28,251 nt of DNA from Bacillota bacterium (GTDB lineage: Bacteria > Bacillota > Clostridia > Lachnospirales > Lachnospiraceae): NCBI GenBank assembly GCA_023415635.1, contig JAEZJV010000017.1:1-28251 (forward strand), given 5' to 3'. Below are positions 5,141-14,443 of this stretch, piece by piece (the stretch's first letter is position 1; each line of letters starts with the position of its first letter). The notes beneath the pieces are model-generated. The model was not told the DNA's origin and did not search any database. It worked only from the letters and a program-made list of their open reading frames with translations. The position numbers and the translations under genes are program-made.

Positions 5141-7339
5141 ATGAAGAAGGTAGTATTTGAATTAGAGAACTGTTATGGGATTCCAAAGTTTGTTGAAGCG
5201 ATAGAATTTAGTGAAGAGAAGAAAGCTCATTTAATATATGCGCCTAATGGGACAATGAAAACATCTTTTACAGATGCTATATATGATATTCAACAAGAAA
5301 AAACAACAATTGATGTTATTTATCCAGAAAGAAATACGGTAAGAAAAGTATATGAGTGCATAAGTGAAGATAATAATAGAGATATGGGAAAAGATGATGT
5401 TTTTGTAATTCCTTCATATGTAGAAAAATATAAAGCACAGCAAATGTCAACATTACTAGTAAATGAAGCCCTCAGAGAAAAATATGATAGAATTTATGAT
5501 AATATTGAAAACAAGAAACAGACGTTTATAAAAATTTTAGAGAACGAATCGGGTCTGAAAAATGAGATTGACTACTCAATTACAAATGATTTTGCATTTA
5601 ATAAAAATCAGCTGCATGAATGTTTCGATAAAATTGATAAAGAATACAATAGTTATTCAGATGATAATTTGGCTGGAATCAGATACATACAAATTTTTAA
5701 CAAGGATACTGTAAAAGTTTTCGAGAGCACTGCTTTTCTTGAGTTGATAGAACAGTATATTGATTCATATCAAAAACTTTTAATTGATAATCCGGTATTC
5801 AAAAAAACATTTAATCATACATCTGCTGAAAGTGTGTTGAAAAATCTCGATTCATCAGGGTTTTTTATTGCCAATCATAAAGTTGTATTGGATGGAACAA
5901 CGGAACCGCTGGATAAAGCTTCCTTCAAATCTGAAGTTGAAAAAGCAAAAAAACTGATTTTAGACAGTCCGGAGATGGCAAATAAGTTCCAGAATATTGA
6001 CAAGTTGTTTAGTAATGCGGGACTTAGAGAGTTTAGAGACTTTCTGATGAACAATAATTATTTATTATTGGAAATGGCTGATTTGCCAAAGCTTAAAAAG
6101 AAATTATGGGTAACTTACATTACAAAAAATCTGGATACTTTTAACGAACTATTATTAGCATATAAGAACGGAAAAGAAGAGCTACTAGCAATTATAAAGC
6201 AAGCAAAAGACGAAAGCACAGTGTGGAATGATGTGATAAGGGAATATAACGAGCGATTTAGCAATATGCCATTTGAACTCGTTGTGAAGAATCGTGAGGA
6301 TGTAATATTAAAGAATGAGGTGCCCACGGTTGGGTTTACTTATAGCGACAGAGATAAGAAAAGGGAAATTGACGAAGATACCTTAATTACACGATTAAGC
6401 AATGGAGAACGTAAAGCCCTTTATCTGCTTAATATAATCTTTGAAATAAAAGCTATTCAGGAGACAGATAAAAATCCGCTTTTAGTGATAGATGATATAG
6501 CAGATTCGTTTGACTATAGAAACAAATATGCCATAATTGAGTATTTAAAAGATATTGTTGATAGTGGAAGCTTTCTCCCAATTATTCTTACGCATAATTT
6601 TGATTTTTATAGAACAGTAGCATGTCGTTTAGGATTAAAAAATTCCTCACATTTTGCTATCAATATTGAAAATACAATCTGCCTAAAAAATGGAGAGTAT
6701 CATGAAAATGTATTTGAAAAATGGAAGTCACATGTTTATAGTGAAAACAAAATATTCATATCAGCGATACCTTTTATAAGAAATATAGTTGAATACACCG
6801 ATGGCAAAGATAATATTGTATATAAATCTCTAACGAACTTGTTACATTATAAAGACGCCGGTGCTGGAGATATAAAAGGAACCGAAGATATTTTGGTGTC
6901 TGACCTTAAACAATGGTATATTTCAATATGGAAGACGGATGTTTTAAAATTTAAACAGCATGATAATACACCAGTAAAGACAATAATATTTGAAGAAGCT
7001 AATAAAATTTTAGCTTCTAATACTGTAAATCCTATTAAACTAGAAAATAAAATAGTTTTATCAATAGCGATAAGGCTCATAGCAGAAATATACATGATTA
7101 ATAGAATTTCAGCTACTAATGCGATTCAAAGTATTACAAGTAATCAAACACGGGAACTTAGAAATCTTATTCAATTTAACCATTTGGATACTGCTGATAA
7201 AAAGAGAGAAGAGATAATTGAAAAAGTATTAATTATCACATCGGAAAATATTCATTTGAATTCGTTTATGTACGAACCCATTATTGATATTGCTCTTGAC
7301 GAATTAAAAAGTCTTTACAGGGAAGTGTCTTCATTATAA
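5141..7339 (+). CDS. SMC/ABC-type ATPase, defence-associated
   Basis: A 732-aa protein with an ABC/SMC ATPase head split around a long helical insert. The Walker A is atypical: APNGTMKTS at residues 34-42, with A and M where glycines are usual. The signature LSNGE lies at about 420, the Walker B LLVIDDIADSFD at about 446-458 (Asp-Asp rather than Asp-Glu), and the switch histidine in ILTHNFDF at about 482-488. Residues 90-400 are mostly helical; 490-732 form an uncharacterised C-terminal domain. Such cytosolic heads drive conformational signalling in phage-defence proteins (the RloC, PrrC and AriA relatives share the DDP/DDI-type Walker B), but I see no established effector motif. AGGGGGT lies 5 bases before the ATG. 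It is monocistronic but shares its promoter sequence with the next operon, so it likely serves or complements that system. Exact role unknown. Confidence 0.8.
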   Translation: MKKVVFELENCYGIPKFVEAIEFSEEKKAHLIYAPNGTMKTSFTDAIYDIQQEKTTIDVIYPERNTVRKVYECISEDNNRDMGKDDVFVIPSYVEKYKAQQMSTLLVNEALREKYDRIYDNIENKKQTFIKILENESGLKNEIDYSITNDFAFNKNQLHECFDKIDKEYNSYSDDNLAGIRYIQIFNKDTVKVFESTAFLELIEQYIDSYQKLLIDNPVFKKTFNHTSAESVLKNLDSSGFFIANHKVVLDGTTEPLDKASFKSEVEKAKKLILDSPEMANKFQNIDKLFSNAGLREFRDFLMNNNYLLLEMADLPKLKKKLWVTYITKNLDTFNELLLAYKNGKEELLAIIKQAKDESTVWNDVIREYNERFSNMPFELVVKNREDVILKNEVPTVGFTYSDRDKKREIDEDTLITRLSNGERKALYLLNIIFEIKAIQETDKNPLLVIDDIADSFDYRNKYAIIEYLKDIVDSGSFLPIILTHNFDFYRTVACRLGLKNSSHFAINIENTICLKNGEYHENVFEKWKSHVYSENKIFISAIPFIRNIVEYTDGKDNIVYKSLTNLLHYKDAGAGDIKGTEDILVSDLKQWYISIWKTDVLKFKQHDNTPVKTIIFEEANKILASNTVNPIKLENKIVLSIAIRLIAEIYMINRISATNAIQSITSNQTRELRNLIQFNHLDTADKKREEIIEKVLIITSENIHLNSFMYEPIIDIALDELKSLYREVSSL

Positions 7340-7390
7340 ATTTGAAAAGTTGATTAAAAATATATACTGGCTAAGAAATATATGAATAGG

Positions 7391-7417
7391 GGCGTCCTTT
7401 GGATGCCTTTCTATTTT
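7391..7417 (+). terminator. terminator of the ABC-type ATPase gene
   Basis: GGCGTCC (7391-7397) pairs with GGATGCC (7401-7407, one G-U pair) across a TTT loop, followed by TTTCTATTTT. Confidence 0.65.
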
Positions 7418-7612
7418 ATCGTAGACTGTGTAAATGATGATTGTATAAGGATTTTATGATGAATTGTGGCAAAATATCTTGAGTACCTAATCAGAATTTG
7501 GTATTCTTTTTTTATCACTATAAATAACTCCTCGGATATTTGCCTGCAATATTCCTTTTAGGTTTGGTTTATGTAATAAATGCATAAAAAAGGAAATATT
7601 TTTAATAATTAA
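7418..7612. other. AT-rich intergenic stretch
   Basis: Nothing coding is seen between the terminator and the next promoter. A T-rich run at about 7504-7516 follows a weak ggtatt-type inverted repeat and could add termination. Confidence 0.3.
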
Positions 7613-7647
7613 TTAACAAATTATTTGTTATGGTTTATAATGGAAAT
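7613..7647 (+). promoter_or_regulatory. promoter of the DUF499-DUF3780-DUF1156-helicase operon
   Basis: TTAACA (7613-7618), 17 bases, TATAAT (7636-7641). The 20-bp segment over the -10 box (7628-7647) is identical to the one before the ABC-type ATPase gene. The leader is about 85 bases. Confidence 0.78.
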
Positions 7648-7734
7648 GTATTTGAACTCTGATTAAAAATACATATAAATGATAATTGTTAATTTCATTA
7701 TTTATTAAAGAAATATAAAGGAGATATCTGACAA

Positions 7735-10700
7735 ATGAAGACGTTATTCGAACTATGTATGCCAAGAAAAAGTGTTTTTGAAGGAGGTAACAGGGAGGAC
7801 ACCCTTGATTTGGATAATCTATTAGATGGTTCTATCAATCCAGAAGAGTTTTTTAATGAAACCTATATTACAGATGGAATGAAAATTCTCTTTGATGCTG
7901 CATTCGAGAGATTTGGAGGAACAGGTCAAACTGGACTGCTGAAGCTTACACAATCCATGGGTGGAGGTAAGACCCATGCAATGATTGGCTTGGGGTTATT
8001 GGCTAAATACCCCAAATTGAGAGATAAAGTGTTGCGGGGAATTTTTGGAGATAAATTTGAAAATGTAAATCAAGAAATTACTGTTATTGCTTATACTGGT
8101 AGAAATAGTGATATTAGATATGGAATTTGGGGAGAAATAGCAGAACAGCTAGGAAAATGTGAAGGTAGTTTTTATAAAGAATATTGCGAAAAGCTTTCAG
8201 CTCCCGGACAGACTGCTTGGGTTAATCTTCTTAAAGGTAAACCAACACTTATTCTTTTGGACGAGTTACCTCCTTATCTGGAATATATAAAAACAATTCC
8301 AGTAGGGCAAGGAACATTAGCGGATACTACAGTTAATGCTCTTTCAAACTTCTTTAATGCCTTAGGAAAAACGGATTTATCTAACGTTTGTTTAGTAATT
8401 TCTGACTTGACTGCATCATATGAAAGCGGTAGTAAACTTATTCAAAATACATTTAAAGATTTGGATAAGGAAATTGGAAGAAGTTCCAAGAATATAGAAC
8501 CTGTTGCAGCAAATTCGGATGACTTATATATGATTTTAAGAAAGAAACTTTTCGAAAAACTATCTAATGAAAGTGAAATAAAAGAAATTGCTGTTGCATA
8601 CAAAGACGCCGTTAGTAAACAGAGACAAACGGGGAGTACAACTTATAATGCGGATATTGTTTATAGTGGCATAATGGACACTTATCCATTCCATTGTTCA
8701 ATTAAGGACCTTTTTGCAAGATTTAAGGAGAATTTAAATTTTCAGCAGACAAGAGGTTTTATTCGATTGACAAGACAAATGATAAAGAACCTTTGGGAAG
8801 GTACAGATAATAAAGCAAAGCATCAGTATCTTATAAATGCATATGATATAAATCTAAATGATAAAGATATGATTTCTATGATTAGAGATATAAAGCCTAA
8901 GTTATCTAATGCTATTTCTCATGATATTTGTAGTGTTGGGAGGGCTGTTGCTGAAGAATTATCACAAATAAATCCAGTGATTTTAGATATTAGTAAGTTG
9001 ATACTGATGTCTTCATTGGGTGATGTAGTGGGCGCAATTCAAGGGTTAAACGAATCGGAAATCTTTGGCTTTGTTGCTGCCCCGGATAAAGAACTCACGG
9101 ATGTAAAAAAATTAATAGAAGAATATAAGACTAAAGCATGGTATTTGTATGTTGATGGTGATACAAAGTATTTTTTCAAAGACATAAAAAATGTAAATGC
9201 TGAATTAAGAACAATTGTTGATTCGTACACATTTGAAACCGCAAAAAAAGAAATTAAATGTATACTTGAAGAGAAATTCTCACCTAAAATGAAAGATTGC
9301 TACCAGAAGGTATTAGTATTTCCAGCAATAGATGATATTGAGGGAAGCATTGACAATGTAACCCTAATTTTGTTTGAACCGCATGTGGGTGGAGGATTAA
9401 CAAAAGATTTACAAACATTTTATGATAACACTTCGTTAAAAAATAGATTTATGTTCTTATCTGGAGATAAGGATATTATGGATTCATTGCTAATGACTGC
9501 AAAGGAAATGAAAGGCATACAAACTATTAGAAAAAGATTAAAAGATGAAGACCATGTTCCTGAAACTGATAGTCAATATATTCTTGCCTTGGATATTGAG
9601 GATAAGATAAGACTAAAATTCTTATCAACATTGAGAGAAACATTTGTTACCCTATATTATCCTTCTAGAAAAGGAATTAGAAGTCATGAAATAATTATGA
9701 ATTTTAACGAGAATAACTTTAATGCAGAGAATCAAATACGTAGTTTACTTACTGAGATAGATAAATTTACTGCTGATACTGTAGGAGAAGAATTTAAGGA
9801 AAAAATTGAAGCAAGAATATTTACAGCAACTCCGATGAAATGGCGTGATATTCAACAAAGAGCTGCTGAAACAGAAGGCTGGCAATGGTATAAGTCAACT
9901 GCTCTTAATGATGCTAAAAACACATATATTAATAAAGGTTATTGGACCGAAGAAAATGGAATGGTTGACAAAAACCCTCCGCTTCCAGTAACAAGCCTTA
10001 GTGTACGCTCTGTTTATAAGAACACAGATACAGGTGAAGTGACACTTAAAATTAATCCTCTTAATGGCAATGAAGTTCGTTATGAAATTGGTGGTATGGC
10101 TACCTCTGCATCTGAAATTGTAAAGAATCCTGATGAATTTAAAACTACAGAATTAAAAGTATGCTTTATTTGTGAAGATTCGACCTACAAACATGAAACA
10201 GGTGACGCTATTATATGGAAAAATGACCTTATAGAAATTAAATGGAAATTGTTTGACCAAACAGGAAATAAGATGTGTGAACTAGAAGTAGATAATTCTA
10301 ACTTGTCAATCCTCTATACAACAGATGGTTCTGCTCCCAAAACTAACGGTGCAACTTATATAGCACCTTTTGCTATACCTTATGGAACAAGAAAAATCTT
10401 GGCAATAGCAGTTGATAAGTATGATGAAACTTATGGTTCACAATTTGAGTTTGATATTCCGATAGCAACCGCCTCAGGGTCAAAGCCTCCGGTAATAATC
10501 AATAAAGGAGATAAGTTGACGCTGAATAAAAAATTTGATAAAAGAAATTCAAAAGATACATATGAATTATTAGATACATTAGAGAAACACAATGCAACAA
10601 TCGCTTGCATTAGTGAGCTTGCTATTTTGAAGAAGGATAATGATAAAGATTATATTTATTTATCCTTAAATAACTCTTTTAATGGAATCAAACCAACTGA

Positions 10701-10869
10701 TATTAAGTTCATAATTGAAGAAGTTGCAAATAAAGCATTGAATGGGGCTAATATTAATGTTACTCTAACGGCAAACTTAGTAGAATTTGCTACAGGTCAG
10801 AATTTTGAAGACTGGATTACAGAAAGAAAAGAAGAATTAGATAATTATAGAAATAATATAAAACAATAA
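7735..10869 (+). CDS. DUF499 ATPase of a DISARM-related defence system
   Basis: A 1044-aa AAA+-type ATPase of the DUF499 (COG1483) family, the large motor or signalling subunit of an anti-phage cassette. The Walker A is SMGGGKTHA (about 74-82) and the Walker B TLILLDELPP (171-180); the opening GGTGQTGLLKLTQSMGGGKT is characteristic of the family. An arginine-rich stretch (RGFIRLTRQMIKNL, about 340-353) may supply the arginine finger. Near residues 857-905 the protein has YTTDGSAPKTNG and a following IPYGTRKILAIAVD, the hallmark of the small beta-sandwich at the C-terminus of chitobiases, probably a protein- or polymer-binding add-on. The ATG follows AAAGGAGATAT. It is the first gene of a four-gene operon with gaps of only 14-18 bp. 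Family assignment is secure; the reaction in defence is not known in detail. Confidence 0.92.
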   Translation: MKTLFELCMPRKSVFEGGNREDTLDLDNLLDGSINPEEFFNETYITDGMKILFDAAFERFGGTGQTGLLKLTQSMGGGKTHAMIGLGLLAKYPKLRDKVLRGIFGDKFENVNQEITVIAYTGRNSDIRYGIWGEIAEQLGKCEGSFYKEYCEKLSAPGQTAWVNLLKGKPTLILLDELPPYLEYIKTIPVGQGTLADTTVNALSNFFNALGKTDLSNVCLVISDLTASYESGSKLIQNTFKDLDKEIGRSSKNIEPVAANSDDLYMILRKKLFEKLSNESEIKEIAVAYKDAVSKQRQTGSTTYNADIVYSGIMDTYPFHCSIKDLFARFKENLNFQQTRGFIRLTRQMIKNLWEGTDNKAKHQYLINAYDINLNDKDMISMIRDIKPKLSNAISHDICSVGRAVAEELSQINPVILDISKLILMSSLGDVVGAIQGLNESEIFGFVAAPDKELTDVKKLIEEYKTKAWYLYVDGDTKYFFKDIKNVNAELRTIVDSYTFETAKKEIKCILEEKFSPKMKDCYQKVLVFPAIDDIEGSIDNVTLILFEPHVGGGLTKDLQTFYDNTSLKNRFMFLSGDKDIMDSLLMTAKEMKGIQTIRKRLKDEDHVPETDSQYILALDIEDKIRLKFLSTLRETFVTLYYPSRKGIRSHEIIMNFNENNFNAENQIRSLLTEIDKFTADTVGEEFKEKIEARIFTATPMKWRDIQQRAAETEGWQWYKSTALNDAKNTYINKGYWTEENGMVDKNPPLPVTSLSVRSVYKNTDTGEVTLKINPLNGNEVRYEIGGMATSASEIVKNPDEFKTTELKVCFICEDSTYKHETGDAIIWKNDLIEIKWKLFDQTGNKMCELEVDNSNLSILYTTDGSAPKTNGATYIAPFAIPYGTRKILAIAVDKYDETYGSQFEFDIPIATASGSKPPVIINKGDKLTLNKKFDKRNSKDTYELLDTLEKHNATIACISELAILKKDNDKDYIYLSLNNSFNGIKPTDIKFIIEEVANKALNGANINVTLTANLVEFATGQNFEDWITERKEELDNYRNNIKQ

Positions 10870-10886
10870 TAGGAGAGTAAATCCAG

Positions 10887-11456
10887 ATGAAAAAGAAGTC
10901 ATATGGTTTTGGATATATTCCTGAAGAAACAAAACAACATTTTATGGTTGAAATTCCACTTTCAATTAAAAATGATGTATTAGTATATGAGAGATTCACA
11001 TGGGATGATAGTGAAAATCAAATAAGTGAAATGAATCTAAATAAAAATGATTGTAGACTTAAAATAACACTAAGTTACGATAAGTGGAAGAAGGTTCAGT
11101 CTATTCTTGAGAAAGAATTTAATAAAACGCTAAAAAACCAAAATAAATTAGTAGGGAAGTTTAAAGTAGGACAGAATCCAGTTGAAAGGTTACTGGGAAA
11201 AGAAATGATGCTTTTACTTTGGGGAATTGAAAAGTGTGATATTAAATGTGTAGATACAGCCTCAAGAAATTGGCTTGGACTAAGTCGAGAAGAACGTTGG
11301 TGGATGTTTACTATGACAAATGCTAATACAGGAACATATTTGGATGGAAATACTGGTTGGCGTGTTGCTGTCAGATATGCTCTTGCTGAAAATCCTATAT
11401 TGGAAGATAACATACAAGGTAATTTAGCAGAATATGCATATGGATTAATACGATAA
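10887..11456 (+). CDS. DUF3780 anti-phage-associated protein
   Basis: A 189-aa protein of the DUF3780 family, known only as a companion of DUF499 and DUF1156 proteins in defence loci. Visible landmarks are an N-terminal KSYGFGYIPEETKQHFMVEIP, a central helix-rich part with VERLLGKEMMLLLWGIE (about 101-117), and a conserved-looking NWLGLSREERWWMFTMT (about 128-144) followed by GWRVAVRYALAENP. There is no catalytic motif, so a structural, DNA-recognition or adaptor role is likely. AGGAGAG precedes the ATG by about 10 bases. It begins 17 bp after the ATPase stop and ends 14 bp before the methylase start, so translation is tightly linked. Confidence in the family comes from these motifs plus the gene order. 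Confidence 0.88.
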   Translation: MKKKSYGFGYIPEETKQHFMVEIPLSIKNDVLVYERFTWDDSENQISEMNLNKNDCRLKITLSYDKWKKVQSILEKEFNKTLKNQNKLVGKFKVGQNPVERLLGKEMMLLLWGIEKCDIKCVDTASRNWLGLSREERWWMFTMTNANTGTYLDGNTGWRVAVRYALAENPILEDNIQGNLAEYAYGLIR

Positions 11457-11470
11457 GAAAGAGGTAAATA

Positions 11471-14425
11471 ATGACCTTAGACTATACAAAATCATTTATT
11501 GAAGAACAATTTCCTGTTAGCAAATTAAGTAAAGAGAGTTTTAAGGAAAGGAAAGCAGGGGGAAGTCAGACATTAACAGGTCTTGGAAAATGGTGGGGGC
11601 GAAAACCGCTAGTTTTGGTTCGTGCCGTAACGCTTGGCAGTCTTCTCCCTGTTAGTGATGATAAACAAAAAGATAAAGATGTATTCTTAAAACTTATGGG
11701 TATGGACGACGCTTCTTTGAAAGAGAGAAAGTATCTTAGTTTATCAACAGAAGATATATATAATTCTTTAACGGTCAATGAACAAGATATTTATTTTGAT
11801 TTTAACAATGGTAAAGCAAAATGGAAAACGGGTATCAAGCAAAATGAAAAAGATAAAGTTCATTTAAAAGTATTTAATAGTTTGTCATATGATAATAAAT
11901 TGAATTATTGTGTAAGACCAGAGCATATGAGTTTGTTAAGTGAAGAAGATTGGAATTTTATTAACTCTCATCTAGAAACAAATGCAAATCATATAAATGA
12001 TTTGGTTGAACAATTATCAATTAGGAGATTTGGCCATAAAGTAAAGATTGGTGATTGCTTTGTAGGTGGTGGTTCTAATATTTTTGAGCCAGCAAGACTT
12101 GGTTGTGATGTTTATGGTTCGGATTTAAATCCAGTTGCAGGACTGTTAACTTGGGCAAGTTTAAATATTTTAGGCTGTTCGAATACTGAAAAAACGGAAT
12201 TAATGATTTTTCAAGATAAATTATTTGATTATGTTACAGAAGTAGTTGATAACTTGAAATTAGAAATTAATTCGAAAAAAGAATTTTCAAAATATTATCT
12301 ATATTGTTATGAAGCATTATGTCTCGAATGTAAATGGAAAGTTCCTATTCTGCCGTCATTAAAAATTAGCGATAAAGCAAAAATTGGAGTAAAGTTAATT
12401 GAGAATAATAATGAATGTAATTTTAATTTTGAATTATTAGAAACGAAAAGTGATAATGAATATGAGGAAAATGAGAAGAATATCACTCTTCAGGGGGGGT
12501 ATTTAGTCTGTCCGCATTGTGGGAAAAAAACTTCGATTTCTTCAATACGTGGAGGGGATAATAATTCGAACTTAAGAAAATGGAAACAGCATGAGTGGAA
12601 AAATTCACCAACTGATATATATAGTGAAAGATTATACGCAATTCAATATATTCATTTTGATAACGAACCTGATTTCGAAAAATATAACATTATTCGTAAA
12701 AATATCGGCAACTGTAAAGCCGTTATAGATTCTTTAAGAGATTGGCACCCATATTATAAGGTGCCAGATGATGAAGATTTATGTATGGAAAAAGCGGTGA
12801 ATGAGTATCTGGAAAAAAACTTTAATGACTGGCAGGAAAAAGGATATATACCATCAATGGAAATATATGGCGGATACAATCAAGACCAACCTATTAGAGA
12901 AAGAGGATTTCAATATTGGTTCCAACTATTTAACCCAAGACAGCTTGTTTTTCTAGCATTATTTAATGAAGCAGTTGATAAATTAGCAACTACTCCACAA
13001 GAGATGATTTTGGGTATTATTATGATGAATAAGTTTCTTGATAGTAATTCAAAATTATCCGCATGGAACAAAAGTAGAGATATTGGAGTAAATACATTCT
13101 TAAATCAAGCAATTAATACACTGTTCAATTACTCAACGAGAAGTAGTTTTAGTGTTTACTCTGTAATGAAAATTGATATTGAAAATATATCTATCTCTTC
13201 AAAAGAAAATGTATTTCTTAAAGATGCAAAAGATATAAATGAATTTTGCGATATTTGGATTACGGACCCACCGTATGCTGATGCAGTGAACTACGAGGAA
13301 TTAACTGAGTTTTTTAGTTCATGGGATGGAATGTTGATAAAAAAGGCATTTCCAACATGGTATGCTGATAGCAAAAGAGTGCTAGCTATAAAAGGTGTTG
13401 GTAAATCTTTTAATGAAGCTATGGTGGATGTTTATAGAAATCTGGCTAATCATATGCCGGATAATGGATATCAGTTAGTAATGTTTACACATCAGGATAC
13501 TCAGGTTTGGGCAGAACTTGCTATGATTTTGTGGTCTGCCGGTCTTCAAGTAACTTCTGCATGGTGTATACAAACTGAAACAAATGCAGGTTTTAAGCAA
13601 GGTGGAAATTACGTCCAAGGTACAGTGGTTATGGTTCTTAAGAAACAGGCTTCATCAGAAACTATATTTAAAGATGAACTATATGAAGAAATACGTGATG
13701 AGGTTAAAAAGCAAATAGATACTATGCGGGACTTAGATAATGGAGATAACCAAGATTTTAACGATGGAGACTACTTACTAGCTGCCTATGTAGCCGCGCT
13801 TAAAATCCTTACATCTTATAAAAAAATTTCTGGAATAGATGTTCAATATGAATTAGAAAAGGCCAGAGATAGTAAGGATGACAGTCCGGTTACTAAGCTT
13901 ATTGAAACTGCAAAAAAAGAAGCATATGATTATCTTGTACCAAGCGGCATATCTCCATCCGTATGGAGAGTTCTAATACCAGAAGAAAGATTTTATATTA
14001 AGGGATTTGAACTGGAACTCAATGGAAATATGAAACTGGGTTCTTTTCAAGAAATTGCAAGAGGCTTTGGCATTAATAATTATGATGAAATGTTCGCTTC
14101 AAAAAGAGCCAACCAGGTAAGATTAAAGACCCCGTCAGAATACAAAGATAATGGGCTTGATAAAGATGATTTTGGGAAGTCAATATTAAGACATATATTA
14201 AAAGCTATACATATAGCAACAAACAATGAATCAGCAGTAGACGGTAGAAATTATCTCAAAGCAGAATATGAAGAGGGAAATCAATATTGGACATTAAGAA
14301 ACAGGATTGTTGAATTACTTTCATTTCTGGGACAAGCAAAAAATAAAGCAAATATGGAATATTGGAAAAATGATGCTGAGTATATATTAATTCTTCGAGA
14401 AGCAATAAAAAATGATTCAATATAG
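11471..14425 (+). CDS. DUF1156 Zn-ribbon DNA adenine methylase
   Basis: A 984-aa SAM-dependent DNA methyltransferase of the DUF1156/COG1743 type, expected to mark host DNA at N6-adenine. The N-terminal DUF1156 signature is clear (FPVSKLSKESFKERK, then KWWGRKPLVLVRAVTLGSLLP, residues about 15-60). Motif I is GDCFVGGGSNIFEPARLG (about 194-211), followed by VYGSDLNPVAG. A zinc ribbon is formed by CLEC (about 283-286) and CPHC (about 346-349). The catalytic motif IV is TDPPYADAVNYEEL (about 596-609). The order I then IV with a large insert between them is usual for this family. AGAGGT lies before the ATG. In the operon it provides the modification arm, while the ATPase and helicase are candidates for the restriction arm. 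The target sequence cannot be read from the gene. Confidence 0.93.
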   Translation: MTLDYTKSFIEEQFPVSKLSKESFKERKAGGSQTLTGLGKWWGRKPLVLVRAVTLGSLLPVSDDKQKDKDVFLKLMGMDDASLKERKYLSLSTEDIYNSLTVNEQDIYFDFNNGKAKWKTGIKQNEKDKVHLKVFNSLSYDNKLNYCVRPEHMSLLSEEDWNFINSHLETNANHINDLVEQLSIRRFGHKVKIGDCFVGGGSNIFEPARLGCDVYGSDLNPVAGLLTWASLNILGCSNTEKTELMIFQDKLFDYVTEVVDNLKLEINSKKEFSKYYLYCYEALCLECKWKVPILPSLKISDKAKIGVKLIENNNECNFNFELLETKSDNEYEENEKNITLQGGYLVCPHCGKKTSISSIRGGDNNSNLRKWKQHEWKNSPTDIYSERLYAIQYIHFDNEPDFEKYNIIRKNIGNCKAVIDSLRDWHPYYKVPDDEDLCMEKAVNEYLEKNFNDWQEKGYIPSMEIYGGYNQDQPIRERGFQYWFQLFNPRQLVFLALFNEAVDKLATTPQEMILGIIMMNKFLDSNSKLSAWNKSRDIGVNTFLNQAINTLFNYSTRSSFSVYSVMKIDIENISISSKENVFLKDAKDINEFCDIWITDPPYADAVNYEELTEFFSSWDGMLIKKAFPTWYADSKRVLAIKGVGKSFNEAMVDVYRNLANHMPDNGYQLVMFTHQDTQVWAELAMILWSAGLQVTSAWCIQTETNAGFKQGGNYVQGTVVMVLKKQASSETIFKDELYEEIRDEVKKQIDTMRDLDNGDNQDFNDGDYLLAAYVAALKILTSYKKISGIDVQYELEKARDSKDDSPVTKLIETAKKEAYDYLVPSGISPSVWRVLIPEERFYIKGFELELNGNMKLGSFQEIARGFGINNYDEMFASKRANQVRLKTPSEYKDNGLDKDDFGKSILRHILKAIHIATNNESAVDGRNYLKAEYEEGNQYWTLRNRIVELLSFLGQAKNKANMEYWKNDAEYILILREAIKNDSI

Positions 14426-14443
14426 GATTGTGGGGGCTGGACT

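Noticed and set aside
5141..7339. Naming the ABC-type ATPase as an RloC/PrrC anticodon nuclease
   Set aside because: The ATPase head is similar in kind, but no anticodon-nuclease catalytic pattern could be identified in the C-terminal part.
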